Of a stretch of 64,000 bases of DNA, positions 24,332 through 34,900 are shown piece by piece (within the stretch, counting starts at the first letter, position 1; the number at the start of each line of letters is the position of its first letter). This DNA comes from Methylobacterium sp. PvR107. GTDB taxonomy: Bacteria > Pseudomonadota > Alphaproteobacteria > Rhizobiales > Beijerinckiaceae. Where the stretch lies: NCBI RefSeq assembly GCF_017833295.1, contig NZ_JAFIBW010000001.1, positions 2,432,001 to 2,496,000 on the forward strand, in the 5' to 3' direction. The notes under the pieces are model-generated. The model had not been told where the DNA came from and searched no databases. It worked only from the letters and a program-made list of their open reading frames with translations. The position numbers and the translations under genes were made by a program.

Positions 24332-26305
24332 GTGATCGAGGATCCCGTCACCGCCCAGCGCCTGCGTCAGGGGCTGCCGGTCTTCGTGGCACTGGCCTCG
24401 ATCCTCCTCGTCGTGGCGACGATGGCGGCGCTGTCTCTCGGGCGCGAGATCCTCGTGCCGGTGACGCTGGCGATCCTCCTGAGCTTCGTCCTAGTGCCGG
24501 CGGTCCGGATGCTGAGGCGGCTCCACGTCCCTCGGGCCGCCGCAGTGCTTCTCGTGGTGGTGATCGTGTTCGGGGGCCTGTTCGGGATCGGCAGCCTCAT
24601 CGCCAGCGAGGCGTCCCAGCTCGCCTCCGACCTGCCGCGCTACACGCAGGTGATGCGCACCAAGATCAAGGATCTGCGCGGGGCGACTGCCGGAACCGGG
24701 ACCCTGTCGCGAATCGTCGACATGGTCCAGGATCTGAGCGCGACCCTGCAGCCGCCGCCGGCCGCCGAACTCCGCGGCGAGCCCGGCACGCGCACGCATC
24801 CCCTCGCGGTGGAGATCACGCCCGCCCGCGCCAGCGTCGTTGAAACCCTCCAGACCTTCGCGGGACCCCTCGTCCATCCGCTGGCCACGACCGGCCTGAT
24901 CCTGATCTTCACGATCTTCATCTTGCTCCAGCGCGAGGATCTGCGGAACCGCGCGATCAAGCTCGCCGGCGGCTCGGGCGACCTGCGCCGCACGACGGCC
25001 GCGATCGACGATGCCACGAGCCGGCTCAGCCGGTTCTTCCTGGCCCAGCTCGCGCTCAACATCGCCTTCGGCGTGGTGATCGGCTTCGGCCTCTGGATCA
25101 TCGGCGTGCCGAGTCCGACGCTGTTCGGCGTGCTGGCGGCGATCCTGCGCTTCGTGCCCTATATCGGCGCCGCGATCAGCGCGCTGCTGCCGCTGATCCT
25201 GGCCGCCGCGGTCGATCCCGGCTGGACCATGGTGATCGCCACGGCCGCCCTGTTCCTCGTGGTCGAACCCATCTGCGGCCACGTGATCGAACCGCTGCTG
25301 TACGGCCATTCGACGGGCCTATCGCCGGTCGCCGTCATCCTGGCGGCGACGATCTGGACGTTCCTGTGGGGTCCGATCGGCCTCGTGCTCGCCACGCCGC
25401 TGACGGTCTGCCTCGTGGTGCTCGGGCGGCACGTGGAGCGGCTCTGGTATCTCGACGTGTTGCTGGGCGACCAGCCGGCCCTGTCGCCACCCGAGATCTT
25501 CTACCAGCGCATGCTGGCAGGCGATCCGATCGAGGCGATCGACCAGGGCTGGCAGTTCCTCAAGGAACGCGCCCTCGTCACCTATTACGACGAGGTCGCC
25601 TTCGCGGGTCTGCTGCTCGCCCAGGAGGATCTCTCGCGCGGAACGCTCGATCGCGAACGGCAGGAGGAGGTCGGCGCGGCGATCCGCACGGTGGTCGACC
25701 GCCTCGGGACGGCCCCGGTCGCGCGGCGGAGCCGGCGGGGCTCCGCGCGGGGACCGGACATCGAGACCGCGGCTGCGCTGGCCGCCGTCGGGCCCGACCG
25801 ACAGGTGGCGGGCATCGTCCTTGCCCGGGAGGATCTTGCACCGAACTGGCGGAGCGAGACGCCGGTCCTGTGCGTGTCGAGCCGCGGCCCGTTCGATGAG
25901 GCGGCGACGCTGATGCTGAGCCAGATCCTCGCCCGGCACGGCTTGGCCTCGCAGATCCTGTCGATGGCCGCCATCCGCGCCGGCGAGCGGCCCGAGAACC
26001 CGGAGAGCTTGGCGCTGATCTGCTTCTCGTACCTGGAGCCGGTGAGCCTGTCGCAGATCCGCTTCACGGTCCGGCAGGCCCGTGCCGCGGTGCCGGGGGT
26101 CAAAATCCTCGTGGGCTTCTGGCGCGAGCGCGATCCGGCGACCCTGGATCGGCTGCGCCGCGCGACCTCCGCGGACCTCTTGGTGACGTCGCTCAACGAG
26201 GCGCTCTCGGCGGTCCTGGATGCCTGCCACGAGCCAGTTCCCGCGCAGGTCGCCCCGGCGCCGGCTCCACCCCTGCCCGCGCCTTCCCGGACGGCAGCGG
26301 CATGA
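24332..26305 (+). CDS. AI-2E family transporter with an extra C-terminal domain
   Basis: GTG 24332 is supported by GGAG seven bases upstream. The first about 370 residues are the AI-2E (PerM) transporter fold, with hydrophobic segments near residues 15-60, 65-95 and 180-360. They include the motif GVLAAILRFVPYIGAAISA and IWTFLWGPIGLVLATPLTV. The usual protein ends about there, but this one runs on to 657 residues with a soluble region. Its last part (TPVLCVSSRGPFDEAATLML, YLEPVSLSQIRFTVRQAR, VKILVGFWRERD) looks like an alternating alpha/beta domain of B12-binding or receiver-like shape, without a recognisable cofactor histidine. The substrate is unknown. Confidence 0.88.
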   Translation: MIEDPVTAQRLRQGLPVFVALASILLVVATMAALSLGREILVPVTLAILLSFVLVPAVRMLRRLHVPRAAAVLLVVVIVFGGLFGIGSLIASEASQLASDLPRYTQVMRTKIKDLRGATAGTGTLSRIVDMVQDLSATLQPPPAAELRGEPGTRTHPLAVEITPARASVVETLQTFAGPLVHPLATTGLILIFTIFILLQREDLRNRAIKLAGGSGDLRRTTAAIDDATSRLSRFFLAQLALNIAFGVVIGFGLWIIGVPSPTLFGVLAAILRFVPYIGAAISALLPLILAAAVDPGWTMVIATAALFLVVEPICGHVIEPLLYGHSTGLSPVAVILAATIWTFLWGPIGLVLATPLTVCLVVLGRHVERLWYLDVLLGDQPALSPPEIFYQRMLAGDPIEAIDQGWQFLKERALVTYYDEVAFAGLLLAQEDLSRGTLDRERQEEVGAAIRTVVDRLGTAPVARRSRRGSARGPDIETAAALAAVGPDRQVAGIVLAREDLAPNWRSETPVLCVSSRGPFDEAATLMLSQILARHGLASQILSMAAIRAGERPENPESLALICFSYLEPVSLSQIRFTVRQARAAVPGVKILVGFWRERDPATLDRLRRATSADLLVTSLNEALSAVLDACHEPVPAQVAPAPAPPLPAPSRTAAA

Positions 26306-26457
26306 GAGGCCGGACCTCTTCCGCCTCGACAGTCGCGATGCGGCCGACGAGGCCGTGCGGTCGACATCGCGTTCGAGACCACTACAGTCGCGCGCGCCAA
26401 GCGGCAGCGGCCCGACGCGGCCCGCTTCTAAGGCCCGGGGAATGAAGACCGCCTTAC

Positions 26458-28074
26458 ATGTCTGAGACTCCAGAGACCCCGCCGGTCGGGCCAAGTCCGC
26501 CGGTCAGGGACGGCGCGCCGAGCGACATCACCGACCGCAAGAGCGACATCTTCTTCGCCGCGGTCGAGACAACGCGGATGCCGATGATCGTCACCGATCC
26601 GCGCCAGCCGGACAACCCGATCATCTTCGCCAATCGCGCCTTCCTGGCGATGACGGGCTACACGCCCGAGGAGCTGATCGGGCGCAATTGCCGGTTCCTG
26701 CAGGGGCCTGAGACCGACCGTGAGAGCATCGCGCAGGTCCGCGCGGCGATCGCCGACAAGCGTGAGTTCGCCACCGAGATCCTGAACTACTGCAAGAACG
26801 GCTCGACGTTCTGGAACGCCTTGTTCGTCTCCCCTGTCTACAATGCCGACGGCGAGCTGGTTTACTATTTCGGCTCGCAGCTCGACGTCTCGCGCCGGCG
26901 GGATGCCGAGGATGCGCTGGGTCAAGCCCAGAAGATGGAGGCGCTCGGCCAGCTGACCGGCGGAATCGCGCACGATTTCAACAACCTGCTGCAGGTGATC
27001 GTCGGCTACGTCGACATCCTGGCAGCCGGCCTGGAAAAGCCGGACGCCGACCGCGCCCGCCTGGGACGCGCCACCGAAAATATCCGGCAAGCCGCCGATC
27101 GCGCGACGACGCTGACGCAGCAATTGCTGGCCTTCGCCCGCAAGCAGCGGCTGGATGGACGTGCGGTCAATCTCAACACGCTGGTCGAGGGCATGGGCGA
27201 GATGGTCACCCGCTCGGTCGGCGAGGCGGTGAAGATCGAGCTCGATCTCGCGAAGGACCTCTGGAACTGCCGCGTCGACCCGACCCAGGCCGAGGTCGCG
27301 ATCCTCAATGTGCTGATCAACGCCCGCGACGCGATGCCGGACGGCGGCACCGTGCGGATCACCACCGAGAACAGCGAGGTTGCCTCGGGCGGCGAGATCG
27401 GCCCGCTGCGCGACGGCCGCTACGTCAGCATCGCGATCCGGGATTCCGGCACCGGCATCCCGCCCGCCGTGCTCGCGCGGGTGATGGACCCGTTCTTCAC
27501 CACGAAGGAAGAGGGCAAGGGGACCGGCCTCGGGCTGTCGATGGTCTATGGCTTCGCCAAGCAGTCGGGCGGAGCCGCGCAGATCGAGTCGACTCCCGGC
27601 GAAGGCACGACCGTGCGGCTGTCGTTCCCGGCGACGGACGGCGACGTGAATGCGCCCGCCAAGGTCTCGCTCCGGGCCGTGGACCGGCAAGGCACCGAGA
27701 CGATCCTGATCGTCGACGACCGCGAGGACGTGGCCGAACTCGCCCGGACTATCCTGCGGGATTTCGGCTACACGACCCTGACGGCCAGCAATGCCCGCGA
27801 GGCGCTGGAGATCCTGGATTCCAGCGGGCGGGTCGACCTCCTGTTCACCGACCTGATCATGCCGGGGGGAATGAACGGGGTGCTCCTCGCCCGGGAAGCC
27901 CGCCGCCGCCAGCCGCGGCTCAAGGTCCTGCTCGCCACCGGCTACGCCGAGGCGAGCCTGGAGCGAACCGATATTGGCGGCTCGGAGTTTGATCTCCTCA
28001 ACAAGCCGTATCGGCGCACAGAGCTGGTTCGCCGGGTGCGAGCCATTCTCGACGGTCCGACCGGGGTGGGCTGA
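26458..28074 (+). CDS. LOV-domain hybrid histidine kinase (blue-light sensor)
   Basis: The 538-residue soluble protein has three modules. Residues about 30-145 are a LOV/PAS domain with the photoactive-cysteine motif [13 protein letters not shown] (Cys78), [19 protein letters not shown] and YFGSQLDVS, all LOV hallmarks for FMN and cysteine adduct formation. Residues about 155-400 are the kinase, with H-box [13 protein letters not shown] (His172), an N-box INARDAM, and [19 protein letters not shown]. The C-terminus is a receiver ([21 protein letters not shown]). It is cytoplasmic, without membrane segments. The small basic protein gene follows 18 bases downstream. Output is unknown; general-stress or lifestyle control by light is a reasonable inference. 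Confidence 0.93.
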   Translation: MSETPETPPVGPSPPVRDGAPSDITDRKSDIFFAAVETTRMPMIVTDPRQPDNPIIFANRAFLAMTGYTPEELIGRNCRFLQGPETDRESIAQVRAAIADKREFATEILNYCKNGSTFWNALFVSPVYNADGELVYYFGSQLDVSRRRDAEDALGQAQKMEALGQLTGGIAHDFNNLLQVIVGYVDILAAGLEKPDADRARLGRATENIRQAADRATTLTQQLLAFARKQRLDGRAVNLNTLVEGMGEMVTRSVGEAVKIELDLAKDLWNCRVDPTQAEVAILNVLINARDAMPDGGTVRITTENSEVASGGEIGPLRDGRYVSIAIRDSGTGIPPAVLARVMDPFFTTKEEGKGTGLGLSMVYGFAKQSGGAAQIESTPGEGTTVRLSFPATDGDVNAPAKVSLRAVDRQGTETILIVDDREDVAELARTILRDFGYTTLTASNAREALEILDSSGRVDLLFTDLIMPGGMNGVLLAREARRRQPRLKVLLATGYAEASLERTDIGGSEFDLLNKPYRRTELVRRVRAILDGPTGVG

Positions 28075-28092
28075 TCGCACAGGAGACGGGTG

Positions 28093-28407
28093 ATGTCTCA
28101 GGGTGACAAGTCGAAATACACCGACAAGCAGAAGCGCAAGGCCGAGCACATCGCGGATTCCTACGAGGCCCGCGGCGTTCCGGAAAAGGAAGCCGAAGCC
28201 CGCGCCTGGGCCACCGTCAACAAGGATGACGGCGGAGGCAAGATGCCCGGCGGCTCGGGCCGGGGAAAGTCCACCGGCCATGCGGCCGCCCACAAGGGTG
28301 GCACAACCGGCGGCAAGGCCTCTGCCGGACGGACAGCCGCCGAGCGCTCCGCCTCCGCCAGGAAGGGCGCGGCGACCCGGAAGGCCAACGCTGCGGCGCG
28401 GGGCTGA
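28093..28407 (+). CDS. Small basic hydrophilic protein of the 'plasmid stabilization' type
   Basis: ATG 28093 has AGGAG eight bases upstream. The 104-residue product begins with the conserved block GDKSKYTDKQKRKAEHIADS, then RGVPEKEAEARAWATVNKDD, and continues as a Lys/Gly/Ala-rich tail (GGTTGGKASAGRTAAERSA) resembling histone H1-like ends. Databases often label relatives as plasmid stabilization proteins, but I know of no solid functional proof. It probably binds nucleic acid. It lies 18 bases after the LOV kinase gene and may be cotranscribed with it. Confidence 0.8.
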   Translation: MSQGDKSKYTDKQKRKAEHIADSYEARGVPEKEAEARAWATVNKDDGGGKMPGGSGRGKSTGHAAAHKGGTTGGKASAGRTAAERSASARKGAATRKANAAARG

Positions 28408-28732
28408 CCGATCAAGTCCGCGCCGGACGGATTTCGGTCGCTCTTGGTGTCGGGGCGGGTGAATGCGAGACGGCCTGCTCGCGAACGCGGTACGGCGCCC
28501 GTGAGCGGGCCTCGAAGGAGGGGTGCAGGGACCCCGGAGCCATCTGGAAGGCATCTCCGAGGCCCGCGCTGCGCTCCGGCATCCCAGGATGAGGGAATGG
28601 GTGGGAAAGCCCACCTCCGGGCCCCCTGACGCGTGCCGTGTCCTGCGATCCGCGGCCGCAGACTTGGCTCTGAGGGCTTGTCGTCACGTGCTCTCTTGCG
28701 CGGAGCCGGCATACCCATCGGCGGAGAGCGCT
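28408..28732. other. Intergenic region with possible repeat, no gene seen
   Basis: This 325-base gap separates two convergent genes. It contains GGTGGG-AAAG-CCCACC (28600-28615), a six-base-pair stem without a T tract, and a longer GC-rich stretch (about 28515-28630) whose wording (CCCGGAGCCATCTGGAAGGC, GCTGCGCTCCGGCATCCCAG) looks like a dispersed intergenic element. Frames inside it show no protein-like features. Confidence 0.4.
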
Positions 28733-30733
28733 CTAACGCTGGGCCGTGTCGCCTTCCGGTAGGCCGGCCCGGCGCAGCCCCTGGACGAGGTAGGCATACT
28801 CCTCAAGGAATCGGGGGTTCTCGGACCATCCCGCGGTGGCCCACTTTTGCACCGTATAGCCAGGCATGAGTTTCAAGAGTTTCTCAACCGCATCATGGGC
28901 TTCGGCGTCCTTGCCGGTCCAAGCATAAGCGGCGGCGATATCAACGTAAGCGATCCAATATGGGCCCCGGGCAAGGGATTTCGAACACCACGATATTGCT
29001 TCGCTCCAGTGCTGCAAATGAGAATGGGCGTGACATATATTATAATACCAAACATTCAATAAACCGTCCCGTGGACTGATCCGAATCGCTTTATCGATGT
29101 AATCGAATGCGCGCGCGGCGTGACCCATCAAGATCTGAGTGTTCCCGGACTTCGTGTAAGATTCCGGGAAATTTGGATCATTCTTGATGGCTTCGCCATA
29201 CATCGCCATGGCTAAGTTGAAATCGCGGTTGGAGGCGTAGACATCGCCCTTGACGAAATAAGCGATCGACGAGTTGGGTGAAATCGCGATGACCCGATCT
29301 GCCAGATCCTCTGCTCGCTTGATGTCGGCTGGGCGATCGGTGCTCCAGCGATTTGTAACAAGCTGAATTGTCCCGCGCGCAAGACCCTGTAGAGCTCGCA
29401 GGTTATCCGGTTCCAGAGCCAAAGATTTCTTGAAGAACTCGATCGCGGAACGCGTGCTCTCGGCGTTCCTCGGCTTGTTGAGATGAGCCCAACCGAGCAT
29501 CGCCAGATCGGCCGCACCAGGGTTGTCGGGATGTTCCAGCCGAATGCGCGCGGTTTCAGCTTCGGTCAGTTGCACATCGAGCGAGCGGGCAAGGCGTGCG
29601 ACGAACTGGGCTTGCAACTCGCCGAGCTGGCTGCGTTCGCCCTCAAATCGGTCTGCCCAGAGATGGGCGCCTGTCTCCGTCGAGATCAGCTGTGCATTGA
29701 GAACGATCTGCTCGCCGGTGCGGCGGACGCTTCCTTCCAGGGCATAGCGCACCCCCAGGTCGCGCCCCAGTTGTTTCACGTCGATAGCCTTACCCTTGTA
29801 AGTGAAGGCGGTGTTTCGGGCGATCACAAAGCTGCCCGCGAGGCGTGAAACGTCGGTTGTCAGGTCTTCGGTCATGCCATCAGCGAAGAATTCCTGCTCA
29901 GGATCAGGGCTTAAATTTGCGAATGGCAGGACGACGAGCGAGAGCGGCGGCAGCGGCTTCGCGGGCAATCCGGCTTGAACCGCCAAGGTGCGATCAGCCG
30001 TGGGGGCACGCGAAGTTGCGAGCCACCATCCGAGACCAGTCCCGGCCATACCGAGCGCCAGCAGGCCGGCGGTGACCGCGCGCCAAGGCCGCTGCCGGCC
30101 TGCCGCTGCAACGACGGGCTCATCCGCGTGAGCTGCGCTGACCTCTTCGGGCAATCCGGGGCTGCCCGCTATGGCGGCGGACGAGAGAGCAAAGACACCG
30201 ATCGGCCGCGCGATGTTCTTCAGCTCCAGCTTGCCACGGTCCTCGAAGACATAAGGAAGCCTGTCGCGCACCTGATCATAGACGGAGCGCGAAACGCACA
30301 GCCCGCCCGGTTCGGCCAAGGGCTCAAGGCGTGCCGCCACGTTGACGCCGTCGCCGTAGAGGTCACCGTCCGGATCGGCCATCACATCCCCGACGTTGAT
30401 GCCGAAGCGCAGGCGGAATTGGTTTTCGGGCGGCACGTTCGGCTCACGGCCAGGCATCGCCTGCTGGATCCGGACGGCACAGGCAACGGCCCGCACGGGG
30501 CTGGGGAACTCGACGAGCAGGCCATCGCCCATTGTCTTGACGATCCGGCCCCGGGCGACGGCAATCTGAGGATTGATCAGCTCCCGGCGGAGCGCTTTCA
30601 GACGGCGCAGCGTGCCGGCTTCGTCCGCACCCATCATGCGGCTGTAACCGACGATGTCGGCGACCAGGATGGCAGCGAGGCGGCGCTCGGCCTGCGGATG
30701 ATCCGTGACCGCCCTCGGCGCGTCCGCTGACAC
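28733..30733 (-). CDS. Class III adenylate/guanylate cyclase with TolB-like and TPR regions
   Basis: GTG 30733 has AGGAGG about seven bases upstream. The 666-residue protein starts with a class III cyclase domain (residues about 15-185): AAILVADIVGYSRMM and KTMGDGLLVEF give the two metal-binding Asp residues, and GDGVNVAARLEPLA the transition-state Asn/Arg. One membrane helix follows (AVTAGLLALGMAGTGLGWWL). Next is a TolB N-like domain (VLPFANLSPDPEQEFFADGM, YALEGSVRRTGEQI) and several TPR repeats to the end. This layout is common in rhizobia. The 3' half (about 28850-29880) is noticeably AT-richer than its neighbours, for example around 29020-29060. Confidence 0.9.
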   Translation of the reverse strand: MSADAPRAVTDHPQAERRLAAILVADIVGYSRMMGADEAGTLRRLKALRRELINPQIAVARGRIVKTMGDGLLVEFPSPVRAVACAVRIQQAMPGREPNVPPENQFRLRFGINVGDVMADPDGDLYGDGVNVAARLEPLAEPGGLCVSRSVYDQVRDRLPYVFEDRGKLELKNIARPIGVFALSSAAIAGSPGLPEEVSAAHADEPVVAAAGRQRPWRAVTAGLLALGMAGTGLGWWLATSRAPTADRTLAVQAGLPAKPLPPLSLVVLPFANLSPDPEQEFFADGMTEDLTTDVSRLAGSFVIARNTAFTYKGKAIDVKQLGRDLGVRYALEGSVRRTGEQIVLNAQLISTETGAHLWADRFEGERSQLGELQAQFVARLARSLDVQLTEAETARIRLEHPDNPGAADLAMLGWAHLNKPRNAESTRSAIEFFKKSLALEPDNLRALQGLARGTIQLVTNRWSTDRPADIKRAEDLADRVIAISPNSSIAYFVKGDVYASNRDFNLAMAMYGEAIKNDPNFPESYTKSGNTQILMGHAARAFDYIDKAIRISPRDGLLNVWYYNICHAHSHLQHWSEAISWCSKSLARGPYWIAYVDIAAAYAWTGKDAEAHDAVEKLLKLMPGYTVQKWATAGWSENPRFLEEYAYLVQGLRRAGLPEGDTAQR

Positions 30734-30988
30734 TGCGCTCCTCCTGGTATTGTTTTCCTTCGTACCATACGGCGGTCTCGCCGCCGAGATGCCTCGCGAA
30801 ATCAGGTTTTCAGAAAACCTCTTCCTGTCGAAAGGCGGCCCCGCGCGACGCCGGGGCAGGATCCGCCGCTTTTATCCCTGGCGGGATGTTCCGCCACTCA
30901 CTGATGGCCGCTTCTCGGAGACTCCGATGGTCTTCCTTGCGGCCGACCTGCATCGAAACACCAAGTGACCCAGTCCCCACCCCGCGGC

Positions 30989-31900
30989 TCAGACTCCGCC
31001 CCGCTGTTCGACCAGCTTGACCAGCGTGTGCAGCATCCGGTTGGCCGGCGTCGGGACGCCGAGCGCCGCACCTTTGCGCACCACGTAGCCGTTGAGGTGG
31101 TCGATCTCGCTGGGGCGGCCCCGGGCGAGATCCTGGGCGGTGGACGAGCGCTGGTCGGCCATCGTCCTGCTCAGCGCCATGACGCTGTCGAAGATGTCGG
31201 GCGGCACCGATACGCCTGCCGCCTCGGCAACGGCCACGCATTCCCGCACCACGTCGGTCATCGAGTCCACGACGCCTTCGCCCTGGACCAGCCGGCCATA
31301 GGGCAGCTGCGTCAGGGCCGAGAGGGCATTGTAGGCGCAGTTCATGATGAGCTTGCCCCAGAGCGCGTCGAGAGCGCGCGCCGAGACGGTTGTGGGGGCG
31401 CCGGCCGCCGTGAGGGCGGCGGCGATCCGCTCGCTCGTCTCGGATGCGCCCAGGATCAGATCGCCCCGGCCGTTGTGCCGCACACGACCGGGCCCGGCCA
31501 TCGCGGTGGCGACGTAGACCGCCACCGGCACGACCGGCCGTCCGAGAACCGCGGCGAGCCGCTCGGCGTTGTCGACACCGTTCTGGAGGCTGAGGATCGT
31601 GGCGGACCGGCCGAGATGCGGCGCGATCAGCGCGCCGGCTGCTTCGGTGTCGCCGGACTTGACGCAGACCAGCACGAGGTCGGCTCCCGCGACGCCGTTG
31701 CCGTCGGTCGTCGCCTGCACGGGCGCGAAGCCGGCTCCCGCCGCGCTCTCCAGAACCAGGCCGTCCGACCGCACCGCCGCGACCAGCGCGGGACGGCCGA
31801 TCAACGTGACCGCGTGTCCGGCCCTCGCCAGAAGGAACCCGTAATAGCACCCGACCGCGCCGGCTCCCACGACGGCGACGTTCAGGACGGCATCGCTCAT
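30989..31900 (-). CDS. 2-dehydropantoate 2-reductase family protein (PanE/ApbA-like)
   Basis: PanE reduces ketopantoate to pantoate with NADPH in coenzyme A synthesis; several paralogues act on other 2-keto acids. The 303-residue product has the dinucleotide motif VAVVGAGAVGCYYGFLLARAG, split here as VAVVGAGAVGCYYGF, then LVLVCVKSGDT, ILSLQNGVDNAERL, and the catalytic Lys region ALWGKLIMNCAYNALSAL with EIDHLNGYVVRKG. ATG 31900 overlaps the stop of the YdiJ-like gene as ATGA, so the pair is cotranslated. Such coupling suggests a paralogue working with a 2-hydroxyacid dehydrogenase rather than true PanE; this is inference. Confidence 0.85.
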   Translation of the reverse strand: MSDAVLNVAVVGAGAVGCYYGFLLARAGHAVTLIGRPALVAAVRSDGLVLESAAGAGFAPVQATTDGNGVAGADLVLVCVKSGDTEAAGALIAPHLGRSATILSLQNGVDNAERLAAVLGRPVVPVAVYVATAMAGPGRVRHNGRGDLILGASETSERIAAALTAAGAPTTVSARALDALWGKLIMNCAYNALSALTQLPYGRLVQGEGVVDSMTDVVRECVAVAEAAGVSVPPDIFDSVMALSRTMADQRSSTAQDLARGRPSEIDHLNGYVVRKGAALGVPTPANRMLHTLVKLVEQRGGV

Positions 31901-34900
31901 GGTGCGGCCGCTGCCGCTTGCTCCGGATGAAACGGCGCGGTTCCCACGGCGCTCCTGCGGACATGGTCGAGCAGCGCCTGGGCCGGGTGGCGCAGGCGCA
32001 CGCCGTCGACGAGCTTGGCCTGCGACCGGCAGGAATAGCCGTCGGCCAAGAGGGTGCAGCCGGGGGCCTCGGACACGTGGCGGGCCCAGCTCGCGTGGTA
32101 GATCGTCTCCGAGGTGACGCGGTGACGGGCCTCGTGACCGTAGGTCCCGGCCATGCCGCAGCAGCCGGAGGCCGGCACGTCGAGACGCAGCCCGAGATGC
32201 GCGAACAGGGCCTGCCAGTCGCGGACCGCGCCAGGCGCGTTGGTGCGCTCGGTGCAATGGGGCAGCAGGCGCATCGTCCCGCCGCCCTGGCGCGGCGCGA
32301 TCCGGTCGAGCTGGGTCGCCAGCCATTCCTGCAGAAGGTGGACCTTCGGCAGGTCGCCGGCGCCGAGCGCCTGCGCGTATTCGGAGCGGTAGGTCAGCGT
32401 CATCGACGGGTCGATCCCGACGAGGGGCACGCCCTGCCGCGCGAAGTCCCGGAGCATTGCGGCGTTCTGCCCGGCGACGGCCGCGAACCGGGCCAGGAAG
32501 CCGTGCACGTGCAGCGGCTTGCCGTTCGGTCGGTACGGCACGAGCCAGGGCTTGAAGCCGAGGGCGACGAGCAGCGCGCAGGCATCGGCGACGACCTCCG
32601 CGTCGAAGTGGCTGGTGAAGGCGTCCTGCACGATGAGCACCGCCGACGCACGATCCTGAGGATCCAGCCGGGTCAGAGCCGCCGGAGTGGCCACGGGCAC
32701 GCCGAGACGTGCCAACCGCGCCTTGAGATGGATGGGCGACAGGCCCGGGATCTCCACCAATCCGGCCCTGGCCAGGAGACGGCGGACGACCGGATTGGCT
32801 AGGAGCGCGTTGCTCAAGCGCGGCGCCCGGGCCGCCAGCGGCAGCAGCGGCTCGAGGGCCGCCACGAGGTGGTCCTTCAGGGGCCGGGCGTAGCGCGTGT
32901 GGTAGAGTGCCAGGAACTTGGCCCGGAAGGTCGGCACGTCGACCTTGATGGGGCAGGAGCCCGTGCAGGACTTGCAGGCGAGGCAACCGTCCATCGCCTC
33001 CTTCACGGCATGCGAGAAGTCTTCCGCTTCGTCTCGCGGCTGGACGGCGCTCCGAAGGGTGGCGGCCACGTCGCGCAGCCAGCCGCTGCGCTGACGCGCC
33101 AGCACGGCGGCCGGATCGACGCCCTCCGCCGCCGCGCGCCGTAGCCACTCGCGCATCAGCGAGGCGCGGCCCTTGGGCGAGTGGCGCCGCTCCCGGGTCG
33201 CCTTCCAGGACGGGCACATGGCCTCGTCCGCATCGAAGCTGAAACAGGCGCCGTTGCCGTTGCAATGAAGCGCCTCGTCGAAATCCCGGCGGACCTGCGC
33301 CGGGATGGTACGGTCCTGCTCGCCCCGGCGCGGCACGCCGTCGATCCGGGTCAGTCCCTGGCCTTTCGCCGAGGCGATCTTGCCCGGGTTCATCCGGTCG
33401 CCCGGGTCGAAGGCGCGCTTGACCGCTTCCAGCGCCGGCATCAGCGGCCCGAAGGTCGCGGGCACGAACTCGGAGCGGAAGCCCTTGCCGTGCTCGCCCC
33501 AGAGCAGTCCGCCATATTTGGCGGTCAGCGCGACCACACCTTCCGTCACCTCGCGGATCAGGCGGTTCTGGTCCGGGTCCTTCAGGTCGATGGCCGGCCG
33601 GACGTGCAGCACGCCGGCATCGACGTGGCCGAACATGCCGTAGCGCAGGCCCTTGGCGTCGAGGAGCGCCCGGAACTCCGTGATGAAGTCGGCGAGCCGC
33701 TCCGGCGGCACCGCGGTATCCTCCACGAAGGGGATCGGGCGGGCATCGCCCTTGGCGGCGCCGAGGAGGCCCACCGCCTTCTTCCGCATGGTCCAAAGCC
33801 GCTCGATCGCGTCGCCGCGGGCGATGGTGAAGCCGAGGCGCTTCGTGTCGGTGCCGCGCGCGGCCTCCAGCATCCCGGTGAGCCGATCGAGGGCCGCCTC
33901 GACGACGGCTTCGTCGTCGCCGACGAACTCCACGAGGTTGATCCCGTCCACCGGGCGCCCGGCCGGATCGTCGGGGAAGAAGGCCCGCACCTCGGCCCAG
34001 ATCGGGTCCTTGCGGGCCAGCGCCAGGACCGTGGAGTCGATGGTCTCCACCGAGGCGGCGCCGAACGGCAGCAGCGCCTGCGCGTCGCGGAGCGCCGCGT
34101 CGAAATCGACGTAGGACAGCGCCACCAGGACAGAGGCCTTCGGGATCGGGAGCACGTTGAGCCGCGCCTCGGCGATCAGCGCCAGCGTCCCCTCGGATCC
34201 GCAGATCACGCTTTTCAGGTCGAAGCGGCCCTCCGGATCGCGCAGATGCGCGAGATCGTAGCCGGTGAGGCAGCGGTTGAGCTTGGGGAAGCGCTCGGCG
34301 ATGAGCGCGGCGTTCTCGGCGACGACGGCATCGACAATCCGGTGGATCTCGCCGATCCGGTCGTTGCGGCCCTTGGCGGCTTCGAGGCCTTCCGCATCCA
34401 GGGGCTCGGCGGTCCAGATCGTGCCGTCGGTGAGCACGCAGGTCAGCGCCAGGACATGGTCCCGGGTCTTGCCATAGAGGCAGGAACCCTGCCCGCAGGC
34501 ATCGGTGGAGATCATGCCGCCGAGGGTCGCGCGGTTCGAGGTCGAGAGCTCGGGCGCGAAGAACAGGCCGTGCCTGGCGAGTTCCCGATTGAGCTGATCC
34601 TTCACCACCCCCGGCTCGACCCGGACCGTGCGGTTGGCGACATCGATCTCCAGGATGCGGGTCATGTGCCGCGAGGTGTCGACCACGAGGCCGTGGCCTA
34701 GCGACTGGCCGTTGGTGCCCGTTGCCCCGCCGCGGGGGCGGATCACGATCTCGGCGAAGCGCGGGTCATCCAGGAGCTTGGCGATGCGCACCAGATCGTC
34801 GCGCGTGCGCGGAAAGGCCACGGCCCCCGGCTCCACCTGGTAGATCGAGTTGTCGGTGGCGAAGACCGTGCGGTCGGCATCCGAGAGCGTCAGGTCGCCT

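Noticed and set aside
26428..28614. Minus-strand open frame of 728 codons opposite the LOV kinase
   Set aside because: Antisense shadow of a gene with clear LOV, kinase and receiver motifs.
28600..28615. Hairpin as a terminator between the small basic protein and cyclase genes
   Set aside because: The stem is only six pairs and no T tract follows on either strand, so it is noted within the intergenic entry only.
30989..33796. A 935-codon fusion of the PanE-like protein with an upstream extension
   Set aside because: The extension is an out-of-frame reading of the YdiJ-like gene; the PanE fold begins at ATG 31900.
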